NCBI GenBank assembly: GCA_963748405.1
Contig: CAVVIT010000006.1
Coordinates: 248,001-312,000, forward strand
Direction of reading: 5' to 3'
DNA length: 64,000 nt
From: Fen-1273 sp963748405
Lineage (GTDB): Bacteria; Bacteroidota; Ignavibacteria; UBA10030; UBA6906
The translations under genes were made by a program, and so were the position numbers. The notes under the pieces were generated by a model that did not search any database, was not told the origin of the DNA, and saw only the letters and a list, made by a program, of their open reading frames with translations. Position 1 is the first letter of the stretch. Each line of letters opens with the position of its first letter. Of this stretch, positions 1 through 8,680 are shown piece after piece.

Positions 1-1249
1 GGCAGTAGTCCGTGTCCCGCTGTTCCGCGTGTGCCGCCCTCTGGGCCGCCGTCATGGATTCCACATCATCATGTTCGGGGAGTTCAAAACGCACGAACGC
101 ATACATCGCCCCCCGGGGAATGTCCACCGACATTCCGTCGATGGCGTTGATTCCATTGCCGAGTATTTCGGCCTTTGACTTCAAATCGGCCAGGACTCCC
201 TCCCGCTCTCTCGCGTAGAGAGGGTAACTCTCGTCGCCGGACTGGGGCGGTGCCACCATCATGTACGTCGCTATCTGGCCGACAATATTGGCGCAGAGGC
301 TGATTGACTGGAGCTTCACGAATTCCGCAAGGACGTCGTCCGGGATGTTCCTGAGTTCCAGGTAACCCCCGCGATGCCCGCATTCCCCGAGGAAGCCCTT
401 GGACACGGAATGAAGGCTGAAAAGCGAAACGCCTGTTTCCTTCATTTCCGACATAATCCGGGCGAACGAATGGAACCTGAGCGACGGATCGTAGACGTTT
501 TCCTGGTATACTTCGTCGGCGATGATCGAGAGATTGTGTTTGCGCGCAAACCGGATGACCATCCCGATGTTGTCCGCCGAAAGGACGGCGCCGGTCGGGT
601 TCCCGGGGTTGATCACGACGATGCCGACAGGAGTGATGCCCGACCTCGTTGCCTGCGTGAAACTCTCCGTCAGGATGCTCTCGTTCAGCTGCCATCCGGC
701 GTGCTCATCAAGATAGTACCCGACCTGGCTTCCCCCGAACAGCGTGAGAGACGCGCTATAGAGGGGGTACTGCGGAATCGGTATCATGAATCCGTCCGAA
801 GGAGACCTGAGCAGCGCTGTGAGGACCGCCTGGGCGCCCTTGCTTGCGCCGTCGGTCAGGATGACGTGCTCACGGTCTGCCGGTATCCCGTCGCGCTTCT
901 TGATGAATTCCGCGACCGCCTGGCGAATGAACGGTATGCCAGGGCTCTGGCTGTACGCCCCCGTTCCGTGCGGGTGCTTCTCCAGAATTGATAGCGCCCG
1001 CGCGACGATGTCCCGCGGGTACAATTTCAACGTCTCCGGGTGGCTCAGGAGTTCGGGATACTCGATAAGGCTCAGGATCTGCCGCAGAAACGTCAGCGGT
1101 CTCTGCTTCAATGCCTGGGGATTGCCGATGTTGCAGTAAATGATCTTCATCCCCCGCTCTTCAAGCTGCTGGGCGCGGAGCACGATCGGTCCCCTCACCG
1201 CGTATTCGGCGGTAAGCAAACGCGGGTTTAAGACGTCCTTGGATACCAT
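1..1249 (-). CDS. Alanine aminotransferase, PLP-dependent (3' end beyond window)
   Basis: Fold-type I aminotransferase that interconverts alanine/2-oxoglutarate and pyruvate/glutamate in the cytoplasm. It reads without a stop from an ATG at 1249 down to the left edge, so the C-terminus is missing. Visible marks are the NPGNPTG motif, the ADEVYQENVYD segment and the PLP-lysine motif SVSKGFLGECGHRGGY. That last motif is typical of the alanine aminotransferase (GPT) branch, which is shared with eukaryotes, rather than of generic aspartate aminotransferases. The N-terminus (NPRLLTAEYAVRGPIVLRA) also fits this branch. It lies 31 bases downstream of the M16 peptidase on the same strand and is probably cotranscribed with it. 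Family assignment is firm; exact substrate is inferred. Confidence 0.88.
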   Translation of the reverse strand, partial: MVSKDVLNPRLLTAEYAVRGPIVLRAQQLEERGMKIIYCNIGNPQALKQRPLTFLRQILSLIEYPELLSHPETLKLYPRDIVARALSILEKHPHGTGAYSQSPGIPFIRQAVAEFIKKRDGIPADREHVILTDGASKGAQAVLTALLRSPSDGFMIPIPQYPLYSASLTLFGGSQVGYYLDEHAGWQLNESILTESFTQATRSGITPVGIVVINPGNPTGAVLSADNIGMVIRFARKHNLSIIADEVYQENVYDPSLRFHSFARIMSEMKETGVSLFSLHSVSKGFLGECGHRGGYLELRNIPDDVLAEFVKLQSISLCANIVGQIATYMMVAPPQSGDESYPLYAREREGVLADLKSKAEILGNGINAIDGMSVDIPRGAMYAFVRFELPEHDDVESMTAAQRAAHAEQRDTDYC

Positions 1250-1280
1250 GACGGACAGGGGCCTGCGATTGTTGCGTGTA

Positions 1281-2540
1281 TCACGTGGGACGGATGACGA
1301 CGGTGGAAAACCGGCTCAGATCAAACAGCTCGGTGGCGACCTTCTGCATCTCCCCGGGTGTGACCGCATCGACCTTTTTGAGGACGCTGTCGAGTGTAAT
1401 GCAGCGTCCGTAGTACAGCTCGGAACTGCCGAGACGCATCATCCGGCTGGACATGTTTTCGAGCCCGAGCATCATCGTCCCTTTGATCTGGGACTGGGTT
1501 CTTTTCAGTTCAGCTTTAGAAACAGCGGTTTTCTGGAGCTTGTGGAGCTCCTCGTGAACGAGCGAGATGGAGTTTGCGATATTCTTCTTGTCGGTACCGA
1601 TATACGTTCCGAACAATCCGGTGTCAGAAAGGAGATTGACGAACGAATACACCGAGTACGCGAATCCGTGTTTCTCACGGATCGTCTGATACAGCCGTGA
1701 ACTCATCCCCTCCCCGAGAAGGGCGTTGAGGACCATCAGAGGGTATCGGTCCTTGTGATGGATGCTGTACCCGACGGTCCCCATGCAGATGTGGGCCTGG
1801 TTGATCGGCCGGGGATACTCTTTCTTAAGGGGCGTTTTCACGCGCGTTGGTCCCGGGGGGCGCTTGCGTTCCGTGGAACGACCTGCGGATTGCTGGAAAT
1901 TCCGGTCCGCCATTTTGACCAGATTGTCATGGTCGACGTTGCCGGCTGCGGCGACGACGATGCGCCCCGGTTGATAATGCGCTTTGACGTGAGAGAACAG
2001 GTCCTCCCTCTGGAATCCCCGGAGGTTCTTTTCGGTGCCGATGATGGGAAACCCCAGTGCGTGGTCGGGGAAAAGTGCCTTCTCGAAATAGTCGTGAATG
2101 ATATCTTCCGGATCGTCCTCCGCGTTCTTCAGCTCCTCGATGACGACCAGTTTTTCCTTTTCAAGTTCCTGCTTCTTGAACGTCGCATGCATCACGATGT
2201 CCGAAAGGACGTCCATCGCCTCGACGACGTTTGCGTCAAGTACCCTTGCGTAGAAACAGGTCTGCTCTTTCGTTGTGAATGCGTTCAGGTATCCGCCCAG
2301 CGACTCAAGACTCTGCGCGATGTCCCTGACGCTCCTTTTCTTGGTCCCTTTGAACACCATGTGTTCGATGAAGTGGCTTATCCCGTTCTGATGTGGGGTT
2401 TCATCGCGGGATCCGACATCCGCCCAGACGCCGATGGAGACCGAGCGCACGTGTGGTATGGACTCAGACACGACACGGATGCCGTTGTCGAGAACAGTCT
2501 TGCGATAAAGGGGGGTGACAGCGTGCGAGGGTTTGGACAT
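1281..2540 (-). CDS. M16 family zinc metallopeptidase (processing-peptidase-like)
   Basis: Zinc peptidase of the mitochondrial-processing-peptidase/PqqL type, 419 residues, the usual length for single-unit bacterial members. The inverted zinc motif HxxEH is at residues 56-60 (HFIEH) and the third ligand is near E136 in LVVIEELKNAEDDPED. The C-terminal half carries the R/Y pair region of the family (GMSSRLYQTIREKHGFAYSV). No signal peptide is seen, so it is probably cytoplasmic. The frame is open well upstream into the divergent glycosyltransferase gene. I chose the ATG at 2540 because homology to the family begins there (LDNGIRVVSESIPHVRSVSIG). Precedes the aminotransferase gene. Confidence 0.92.
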   Translation of the reverse strand: MSKPSHAVTPLYRKTVLDNGIRVVSESIPHVRSVSIGVWADVGSRDETPHQNGISHFIEHMVFKGTKKRSVRDIAQSLESLGGYLNAFTTKEQTCFYARVLDANVVEAMDVLSDIVMHATFKKQELEKEKLVVIEELKNAEDDPEDIIHDYFEKALFPDHALGFPIIGTEKNLRGFQREDLFSHVKAHYQPGRIVVAAAGNVDHDNLVKMADRNFQQSAGRSTERKRPPGPTRVKTPLKKEYPRPINQAHICMGTVGYSIHHKDRYPLMVLNALLGEGMSSRLYQTIREKHGFAYSVYSFVNLLSDTGLFGTYIGTDKKNIANSISLVHEELHKLQKTAVSKAELKRTQSQIKGTMMLGLENMSSRMMRLGSSELYYGRCITLDSVLKKVDAVTPGEMQKVATELFDLSRFSTVVIRPT

Positions 2541-2685
2541 ACTCGAAATATATCCATTTCGGGCTGGATAGTCAAGGAATCGCAGAGTGTCCACAGCAAA
2601 GGACAGTGAAACCACCTGATTGCTTCGGCCCTTTTTTTTGGGTACCATGAAGTCAACTCCAAACTGCCATCCTTCGCGCCGCTCC

Positions 2686-3789
2686 ATGATCGTTAGTCTT
2701 CTCTTCCTGTTCAGCGCTGTATACATCGTCATGATCGTGGTTTTTGCGCTTGCGGCATCGGCGTCCAGGTCCCGTCCGGAAGCGGGATATCGTCCGAGCG
2801 TCTCTATTATTATTGCGGCAAGGAACGAGGAAGGCCATATCGGGACCTGCCTTGATTCGATCGTCGCCCTCACCTATCCCAAAGATCTCCTCGAAGTCAT
2901 TGTTGTTGACGATCGATCAACCGATCGGACCGCGGAGATCATTGGCGGATTCGGGGACAAATACCCGTACATAAAGCTCCTGCGGATCGAATCGGAATCC
3001 GGCGACCGACCCGGAAAGACAAATGCCGTGATGAACGCGGCGGATGCCTCACACGGCGATGTTTTGATGTTCACCGACGCAGATTGCAGGGTCCCCCCGG
3101 CCTGGGTCGAGAATACCGTCGCTCATTATGCAGATCCCTCGATCGGGGTTGTTGCGGGGTTCACCTATCTCGCCGGAGAATCCCGGCTCGCGCAAATGCA
3201 GGCCCTGGATTGGTTCGTTCTTACGTCTGTCGCGTCGGCGACAACCCGGCTTGGGTTTCCGGTTACCGCAGTGGGGACAAACCTCTCTGTGCGAAGGAAA
3301 GCATATGATTCTGTGGGCGGGTACAGGAAGATCCCGTTCAGCGTAACCGAGGATTACGCACTGTTCCATGCGGTTACGTCCGCCGGGAAATGGGCAGCCC
3401 GATTCCCAATGGACCCCGGGACGCTTGTAGAAAGCACCCCCTGCCCAACGATGAAGCAGCTTTTCAGGCAGAAGCAGCGATGGTTTATGGGGGGGCGCGG
3501 AATGGATGCCAAAAGCCTGCTTATTTTCTCGTTCCCCTATGCATTCAATTTTCTCATAGTACTTGCCCTATTCTTCTCACCGCTTTGGGCGGTCCTGCTT
3601 GCCGTTGCCGTTAAGCTTCTCGTTGATTTTCTCCTCTGTTTGCCCGCAATGTCCGCTTTTGGTCGCCTGTCTCTCCTTCGTGTCTACCCCATTTTCGAGC
3701 TTTACTATTATACCTATGTCCTTCTGTTCCCCCCTCTTGTGATGTTCGGGGGAAAGATCACCTGGAAAGATCGAAAAATGGCGGGTTAG
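2686..3789 (+). CDS. Membrane-bound family 2 glycosyltransferase
   Basis: Inverting GT-A glycosyltransferase that likely transfers a sugar to a lipid or polysaccharide acceptor at the inner membrane. An N-terminal TM segment (SLLFLFSAVYIVMIVVFALAA) is followed by the GT2 core: SVSIIIAARNEE, VVDDRSTDR, the metal-binding FTDADC, the catalytic-base region VTEDYALF and the acceptor-site QKQRWFMGG. Two or three TM helices close the C-terminus (FNFLIVLALFFSPLW onward). Starts at 2620, 2647 and 2686 are all possible and none has a clear ribosome-binding site. I took 2686 because the TM segment starts immediately after it. It is divergent from the M16 gene and stands alone; the acceptor is unknown. 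Confidence 0.88.
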   Translation: MIVSLLFLFSAVYIVMIVVFALAASASRSRPEAGYRPSVSIIIAARNEEGHIGTCLDSIVALTYPKDLLEVIVVDDRSTDRTAEIIGGFGDKYPYIKLLRIESESGDRPGKTNAVMNAADASHGDVLMFTDADCRVPPAWVENTVAHYADPSIGVVAGFTYLAGESRLAQMQALDWFVLTSVASATTRLGFPVTAVGTNLSVRRKAYDSVGGYRKIPFSVTEDYALFHAVTSAGKWAARFPMDPGTLVESTPCPTMKQLFRQKQRWFMGGRGMDAKSLLIFSFPYAFNFLIVLALFFSPLWAVLLAVAVKLLVDFLLCLPAMSAFGRLSLLRVYPIFELYYYTYVLLFPPLVMFGGKITWKDRKMAG

Positions 3790-3816
3790 AGATGGGAGAA
3801 CCATGCTGGAGGCGGC

Positions 3817-3848
3817 AAAAAAAAGCCCCCGGGTTTCCCCGGGGGCTT
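3817..3848 (-). terminator. Rho-independent terminator of the regulator gene
   Basis: An 11-bp perfect stem (AAGCCCCCGGG at 3823-3833 with CCCGGGGGCTT at 3838-3848) and a 4-base loop. On the minus strand it is followed by eight T (complement of 3817-3824). It lies 26 bases after the stop of the minus-strand regulator. On the plus strand no T-run follows, so it mainly serves the minus strand. Confidence 0.9.
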
Positions 3849-3874
3849 GAACGTTGAAGCGAACGAAGATGGAC

Positions 3875-4900
3875 TCAGGCGCGCGCTCGCGCGCTGGCAA
3901 TGCCAAGCCTTTTGAGCTTGTAACGGAACGTCTGCTCTGTCATACCGAGGAATGCGGCCGCCTTTGACTGATTAAAGCCGAATTTCTCGAGAGAGCGTTC
4001 GATGATCCCCTTTTCGATGACATCCAGGGACTTGTCGAGGACAAACTCCTGGCCTGCCATGATGTTGTTGATCATCTTGACGACTTCGGTCTTCTCGTCA
4101 ACCAGCTCCGGCGGAAGCATAAACCGGCCGTCGTTGGAGAACAGGACGCACTTGTCGACGACAGCTTTCAACTCGCGGATGTTTTCCCGCCAGGGCTGCC
4201 GGACGAGGACATCGATGGCATTGATGTCGATGACGAGATCGGCAAGACCCAGTTCCTTGCAGATTTCGCCCGCAAAGTGCTTCACGAGAAGGGGAATGTC
4301 CTCCGGGCGCGTGCGCAACGGAGCGACATCGACCTTTTCGAATTCCAGAATCTTGCCGTAGAGATCTTCGAGCAGCTTCCTCTTCTCGACGAGCTCGGCC
4401 GGATCCGCTTTCATCGTGACGATCAGCCTGATATCGACGGGTTCACCCGCCTCGCCGCCGATGCGCCGGGTTTTCCGCTCATTCATGAAGTTGAGTATCT
4501 TCATCTGATTGCGGAAGCTGGCCTCTTCGATTTCTTCGATGAGAACCGTACCGCCATTCGCCAGCTCGAAGAGCCCGCGCTTTGACGTGTACGGAAGTCC
4601 CTCGACTCCCCGGTCGAAGCCGAACAGAACCGCTTCGAGTTCCTTGTCGTCCAGGACCGAGAGATTGATGGACATGAAAGGCTGTTCGTTGATGCCGGTC
4701 TTGCTCTGGAAGTAGATGTTCTTTGCGATCGCGCCTTTTCCGACGCCGGCTTCACCTATGACAACGACGTCCTTGCGCGTCTTTGCGAGACGGCCGATTT
4801 GTTTAATCAATTGCTCGACAGCCTTGCTCTTGCCAACGATCGGATAATCGCCGGAAGAGCCCGCCCTTTTGTCATCTGCCTGTTGCGTCTTGTGTTCCAT
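3875..4900 (-). CDS. Sigma-54-activator-like AAA+ regulator with Fis-type HTH, lacking GAFTGA
   Basis: 341 residues: a short N-tail, an AAA+ domain (about 20-245) and a C-terminal Fis-type helix-turn-helix (NQSKAAAFLGMTEQTFRYKLKRLGI). There is no receiver, PAS or GAF input domain. Walker A is GEAGVGKG (49-56). The Walker B position reads GTVLIEE, with Glu122 where the family has Asp. The sigma-54-contacting GAFTGA loop is replaced by GVEGLP (98-103), and the sensor region reads VTMK rather than AATN. These changes suggest it no longer remodels sigma-54 holoenzyme and acts as a DNA-binding regulator of another kind, as known for TyrR-type proteins; that part is inference. It lies 59 bases downstream of a membrane protein gene that could be its signal partner. 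Confidence 0.85.
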   Translation of the reverse strand: MEHKTQQADDKRAGSSGDYPIVGKSKAVEQLIKQIGRLAKTRKDVVVIGEAGVGKGAIAKNIYFQSKTGINEQPFMSINLSVLDDKELEAVLFGFDRGVEGLPYTSKRGLFELANGGTVLIEEIEEASFRNQMKILNFMNERKTRRIGGEAGEPVDIRLIVTMKADPAELVEKRKLLEDLYGKILEFEKVDVAPLRTRPEDIPLLVKHFAGEICKELGLADLVIDINAIDVLVRQPWRENIRELKAVVDKCVLFSNDGRFMLPPELVDEKTEVVKMINNIMAGQEFVLDKSLDVIEKGIIERSLEKFGFNQSKAAAFLGMTEQTFRYKLKRLGIASARARA

Positions 4901-4959
4901 CAGAGCCTCGATAATTGGACAATCATTTTGCCGTTCGCGCGGCGAGAATAAAGTCGTGA

Positions 4960-6105
4960 CTACTTTCGGTTCGGCGCAACAAACATTCTTCCAAGAATCA
5001 GCTTCCGATTGAAGAACTTTTCGACAACAAGGTTGTCAAGCGAATCCCTCCAGCGCGTGACAGCCGAAGGACTGAGCGCAAGTTCCTGTTCGTAGAATTC
5101 GCCTTTGACTGATGTAATGAATCGCAGTCGCATTGAAAAGGCACCTGCGAGGAGCGCTAGGACGACATTCGAGACATTTAGTCCAACCGTCCAAATGGAA
5201 CTGGCTGCTGACCACTCGACCTCTTTCATGGCAGTCCATAGGTGAAGTGCTTCCAGACTGCAAAAGACCAAGAACAAGAACATAATCTTCTCGATGTAAG
5301 CCCCCTGAGGCGGATCCTTCATGTAGAGATATCCAAAAAAGAGCAGTATGAACCCAATGCACACAACAGCCATTCGCAAGGCATCTGTGTATAGAGGTTT
5401 GAATACTAAGACCGGCCAGTTATCTGGTAAATAACTGTACAAAGCCGTAGCCCTTTCTAGTTTCTCCTCTGGGAAGAGAACACCTGTCTTGATTCCGTTC
5501 TTCCAAGAGTACATCTCTGTAATCTCAGCAAGTGTCTTGGGAGAAGGAGCCTGTCCTACTTCATTGATCCATTCCTCATAGCTTGCATCCAGAGTTTTGT
5601 AATCCAATACGTCAGACGTGTGATGCAAGTACTTCGGGTCATCAAAATACGGCGCGTAGTAGAAGCCAAAGAACGTTAACGCAATGCCTAAGCTTATTGC
5701 GTACTTCTGAAAGGCTTGAAAATCTCTAAACAAGACATCTATCGTCAAATAGACGATCGCGAAGGAAAGCACCAAGAAGTATGCGCCGAAAAACACATAC
5801 TGACTCAAGAAGAGTCTTAAGAACGCCTGGTTGGCGAAAAACTCTCTGCCGGTTCCGACGAACGAATAGAAATGATCGAGGAACGAAAAAGCAAAGAGTA
5901 TCGAGAAGTTCACGAAAATGAACTTGTTCTTACGGATTGGTTCGTTCCGAACGATGTAGACACTGATGATGAACAAGAGTGCCTGGATCGAATAGCTCAT
6001 GAACGAAGCCAAATAGAACCCTTGGTTCTTAAAAAACACTAGGGATGCCGCGAAGACTAAGAGCAGGGCAACCCACCAATAGAATATTTTTCCGGATAAT
6101 CTCAT
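4960..6105 (-). CDS. Unrecognised polytopic membrane protein (about 8 TM)
   Basis: I do not recognise this family. The 381-residue product has roughly eight hydrophobic helices: FYWWVALLLVFAASLVFF, then YSIQALLFIISVYIV, FVNFSILFAFSFLDHFY, YFLVLSFAIVYLTIDVLF, ISLGIALTFFGFYYAPYF, LRMAVVCIGFILLFFGYLYM, IMFLFLVFCSLEALHLW and VGLNVSNVVLALLAGAFS. A soluble loop of about 80 residues lies between helices 5 and 6 (contains YEEWINEVGQAPSPKTL), and there is a basic 50-residue tail. The ATG at 6105 is preferred over the one at 6135 because it sits directly before the basic residues of helix 1. Base composition is lower in GC than the core genes (27 of 60 G+C at 5221-5280). Same strand as the downstream regulator, so a sensor/regulator pairing is possible but unproven. 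Confidence 0.7.
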   Translation of the reverse strand: MRLSGKIFYWWVALLLVFAASLVFFKNQGFYLASFMSYSIQALLFIISVYIVRNEPIRKNKFIFVNFSILFAFSFLDHFYSFVGTGREFFANQAFLRLFLSQYVFFGAYFLVLSFAIVYLTIDVLFRDFQAFQKYAISLGIALTFFGFYYAPYFDDPKYLHHTSDVLDYKTLDASYEEWINEVGQAPSPKTLAEITEMYSWKNGIKTGVLFPEEKLERATALYSYLPDNWPVLVFKPLYTDALRMAVVCIGFILLFFGYLYMKDPPQGAYIEKIMFLFLVFCSLEALHLWTAMKEVEWSAASSIWTVGLNVSNVVLALLAGAFSMRLRFITSVKGEFYEQELALSPSAVTRWRDSLDNLVVEKFFNRKLILGRMFVAPNRK

Positions 6106-6547
6106 GTTCTTTTCATCCCTAGTGGTTCCTAGCACGGTTCGAATATATGCAGCGGGTCGTGTGAAGTCAATATCAACCGCAGATTCTTTTGAAAAACCGC
6201 TGTTTTCGTGCCGTATGTCACATATTTGGGGGGTACAGTAGTTTGAAGAATCTTCACTTTTCGCTTGACATTGGTTAGCGACTTGGGTACATTTTTAGCG
6301 AAAACAGTACCGAATCCGCTATATCCGATCTTTTCAATCTAGAGTTTAACAGGGAAAGAGTCGTAAGGGCCTGCGAGATTTAGCGATCAGAATCGCCAGA
6401 CTTGAAAGGCCGACCCAACAGAGTATTCCAAGTTAACCCTGAGATCTTTAGAAAGACCTGCTTCGAGCTTGGGCGAATCCTCAAATCCCAACTAGCCCAG
6501 GCAACACGATTAGCAAATTGAACCCCACCCAATCAGGAGAGAAGACC
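6106..6547. other. Long AT-rich intergenic region
   Basis: About 440 bases between the divergent membrane-protein and peptide genes with no convincing reading frame and no tRNA-like fold. It must hold the promoters of both. A sigma-70-like element is listed separately, and no strong hairpin is seen here. Confidence 0.5.
6265..6293 (+). promoter_or_regulatory. Possible sigma-70-type promoter for the peptide gene
   Basis: TTGACA at 6265-6270 and TACATT at 6288-6293 are separated by 17 bases, in the plus orientation about 255 bases before the repeat-peptide start. The -35 is perfect and the -10 matches TATAAT at four of six positions. Distance and chance occurrence keep confidence low. Confidence 0.3.
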
Positions 6548-6787
6548 ATGTCACGAACGGCGAAGCGCACCCGCTCACTTGTGATAACCATCATTGCCAT
6601 CGCTGTCACGAATATCGCGATTTCTTACGCCAGTGGCGTTCCGATTATTCCGGACTCTCCGAAGCCCAAAAGCGGTGTTCCTATTATTCCCGATTCACCG
6701 AAACCGAAGAGCGGCGTTCCTATCATCCCGGATTCACCGAAACCGAAGAGCGGAGTGCCCATCATTCCGGACTCTCCGAAGCCGTAA
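6548..6787 (+). CDS. Small secreted peptide of four 13-residue proline-rich repeats
   Basis: 79 residues. Residues 1-28 form a signal peptide: a basic N-terminus (SRTAKRTR), a hydrophobic core (LVITIIAIAVTNIAI) and an SYA cleavage site. The whole mature part is four head-to-tail copies of SGVPIIPDSPKPK, the last without the final Lys. The ATG at 6548 is chosen because AGGAGA (6535-6540) sits seven bases upstream, and an in-frame ATG at 6518 has none. The copies differ at many third positions but not at all in amino acids, so the peptide sequence is under selection. A hairpin terminator follows, so it is a single-gene unit. No known family is recognised; a signal, a protease substrate or a surface peptide are all possible. 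Confidence 0.75.
   Translation: MSRTAKRTRSLVITIIAIAVTNIAISYASGVPIIPDSPKPKSGVPIIPDSPKPKSGVPIIPDSPKPKSGVPIIPDSPKP
6632..6784 (+). repeat. Four in-frame 39-bp tandem repeats
   Basis: Copies at 6632-6670, 6671-6709, 6710-6748 and 6749-6784 (36 bases). Each encodes SGVPIIPDSPKP(K). Codon choice varies between copies (for example GGC/GGT/GGC/GGA for Gly and GTT/GTT/GTT/GTG for Val), and all differences are synonymous. Confidence 0.95.
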
Positions 6788-6852
6788 CTTCAGACTTGAC
6801 TCGCGCAAATCTGCGCTGATCTTGTCGGTAGTCTAGATAAACCTCCAATACG

Positions 6853-6890
6853 ACATGCTCACGGTTCGTCGCCGTGAGCATGTTCGTTGT
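6853..6890 (+). terminator. Hairpin terminator after the repeat peptide
   Basis: A 12-bp perfect stem (ACATGCTCACGG at 6853-6864 with CCGTGAGCATGT at 6872-6883) and a seven-base loop, followed by the T-rich TCGTTGTTGT. It ends the peptide transcript before the M50 gene. Confidence 0.75.
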
Positions 6891-7012
6891 TGTGGGGCGG
6901 TAGCCCACCTTTGGCCTTTCGTGATTCATCCCTCTGATAATGATTGAAGCTGACACAAGTTAGAGGTAAATTGTTCCCATGCTGATTTGACACCTCATCA
7001 AAGCAAGAATCA

Positions 7013-7948
7013 ATGAAAGCTAGGACTCTCGCTCTACATGCTGGACTGCTGTTCCTCACGTTCATTACCGTGACATTTGCGGGTGTTCAATGGTTAAACA
7101 AAGACCCATTTGACCTTGATCTCTTTTCGACGGGGCTCACATATGGTTGGCTGATAATCGTCTTTCTAGGAGCCCATGAAATGGGCCACTATTTTGCCGC
7201 GCGCATTCATGGCGTAGATACTACACTCCCCTTCTTCATCCCCTTTCCCCCATTCTTCGGCTTGATGCCATTTGGAACTTTGGGAGCAGTAATCAGGATT
7301 AAATCAGAACTCCGCGATAGGAAGACTCTCTTTGATGTGGGCGCAGCCGGGCCAATAGCTGGGTTCATCGTTTGCATCATGATCTTATGGTGGGGGCTTA
7401 CACACCTACCGTCGATTGAGTACCTTTACGGTATCCACCCCCAATATCGAGACCTTGCTCAGATACCAACAAACGGGCTCACATTTGGCAAACCTCTTCT
7501 GTACAAACTCATGGAAATGCTATTCGCGGGTCCCGCGGCCTTCCTGCCACCTATGAACGAGATTTACCATTATCCTTTCTTGTGTGTGGGATGGTTCGGT
7601 TTATTCGTGACCGCACTAAACCTCTTGCCAGTAGGTCAACTGGATGGAGGCCACATCTCATACGCGATGTTTGGTTCAGGTTCGCAGAGGATAGCTCAGA
7701 TAGCTCTGGTCGCCCTAATGCTATTAGGCACGGCTGGAATTCTTCCATTTCTTGGGTTTCAATTCTCATTCGGCTGGATGGGTTGGCTGATGTGGAGTAT
7801 GGTGCTGGCCATGCTTTTGAGGAGCAAACGATTCCGGCATCCTCCACTCGAAGACATCCAAGAGCTTGACTCCGCCCGTGTGTTCATCGGATGGCTATGT
7901 TGCGCCATTTTCGTTCTCTCGTTTGTGCTTGTGCCTATCTCTGAATAG
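7013..7948 (+). CDS. M50 site-2 protease family intramembrane metalloprotease
   Basis: 311-residue polytopic membrane protease of the S2P/SpoIVFB/EGY class. The zinc motif HEMGH lies in the second hydrophobic helix (LIIVFLGAHEMGHYFAARIHG), and the third ligand is in NLLPVGQLDGGH near residue 216. About six TM segments; no PDZ domain is visible. Such enzymes cleave single-pass membrane proteins within the bilayer, often anti-sigma factors. It runs towards the TPR-CHAT gene (42 bases between stops) and shares its AT-rich composition. Together with the nearby ECF sigma/anti-sigma genes this makes a role in regulated intramembrane proteolysis attractive, but that is inference. The start at 7013 is the first ATG before the hydrophobic N-terminus. 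Confidence 0.88.
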   Translation: MKARTLALHAGLLFLTFITVTFAGVQWLNKDPFDLDLFSTGLTYGWLIIVFLGAHEMGHYFAARIHGVDTTLPFFIPFPPFFGLMPFGTLGAVIRIKSELRDRKTLFDVGAAGPIAGFIVCIMILWWGLTHLPSIEYLYGIHPQYRDLAQIPTNGLTFGKPLLYKLMEMLFAGPAAFLPPMNEIYHYPFLCVGWFGLFVTALNLLPVGQLDGGHISYAMFGSGSQRIAQIALVALMLLGTAGILPFLGFQFSFGWMGWLMWSMVLAMLLRSKRFRHPPLEDIQELDSARVFIGWLCCAIFVLSFVLVPISE

Positions 7949-7989
7949 CCTTGACGAAGGCTATCTCACGATTTCTCGGGTAATTGAGG

Positions 7990-8579
7990 TCAGGAACTTT
8001 GTCGATGTCGCCAATAGGCGATGATCATTACAAGGCACGCAGAAGAAAGGCAGAGAACCGCCGTCGTTTCCGAAAAGGTCTTCGAAGATTTATTGTCCGT
8101 ATCATCAAGCGAGATTCTTCCGCCATCTCCACACAGAACAAAGGCGCCCCAGTAAAATGGATCGGACTTGCCAGAGTGAACCAACTCCATCTTCGCACGC
8201 CGAAGTGCCTCACTCTTGGTATTTCCCTTCTTGAGATTTCCGTAAAAGGCCTCCATCAAATTTGCGGTGACCTCATCATCGACATTCCATAAGCTAGCCA
8301 CAACAGTCGGGACGCCCGAGATCATAATTGAACTTGTCAATCCATCTGACCCTGATCTTGAAGACAGCCTTCCGGTATTACACCCGCTCAATACAACCAA
8401 ATCCGCATTTAGATCTAACGATAAGAAATCGATTGCTCTTAGCCCTTTGGAATCACCATTGCTAGCATCCCTGGATAGGGCAATCAAAGAGTAAAGGGGA
8501 CGTAGTTCATCAAAGCTCACGTGTGATGCTAAATGCAGAATGCGATATTGGTACGCTTCCACTTTGAAGTTGCTACTAG
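7990..8579 (-). pseudogene. 3' fragment of a TPR-CHAT gene, cut off by an IS element
   Basis: C-terminal part of the CHAT (caspase HetF-associated with TPRs) domain. It contains both members of the catalytic dyad: His in YRILHLASHVSFDE and Cys in VVLSGCNTG. The conserved GVPTVVASLWNVDDE segment and a final TM helix (VLCLSSACLVMIIAYW) follow. The first in-frame start is a GTG at 8562, with no evidence that it is used. Joining 8579 to 9936 on the minus strand, which removes the IS and one CTAG copy, gives the continuous codons GCG ACT AGT AGC AAC, reading ATSSN, in frame with the 5' part. It is therefore the separated catalytic end of one gene. Confidence 0.93.
8576..8579. repeat. Target site duplication CTAG, left copy
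   Basis: CTAG directly abuts the outer end of the left inverted repeat, and the same four bases abut the right one at 9932-9935. CTAG fits the YTAR target of IS5-type elements. Confidence 0.9.
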
Positions 8580-8595
8580 CAGGTTGTTGAAAAAC
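8580..8595 (+). repeat. IS left terminal inverted repeat
   Basis: CAGGTTGTTGAAAAAC, identical over 16 bases to the complement of the right end. After one mismatch CAT is shared as well. Confidence 0.93.
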
Positions 8596-8680
8596 TCATA
8601 AGTATTCCGTTTTCAAGTCGAACCGGATGTGCGATGTTGATGTTACAGGTCATCATCCCCATCTGAGGAGACATTTGCCG

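Noticed and set aside
374..991. Plus-strand frames over the left edge
   Set aside because: Shadows of the alanine aminotransferase gene, which has no stop in the window and reads cleanly on the minus strand.
6632..6784. Possible CRISPR-like repeat array
   Set aside because: Repeats are contiguous without spacers and encode a peptide repeat in frame; no cas genes are present.
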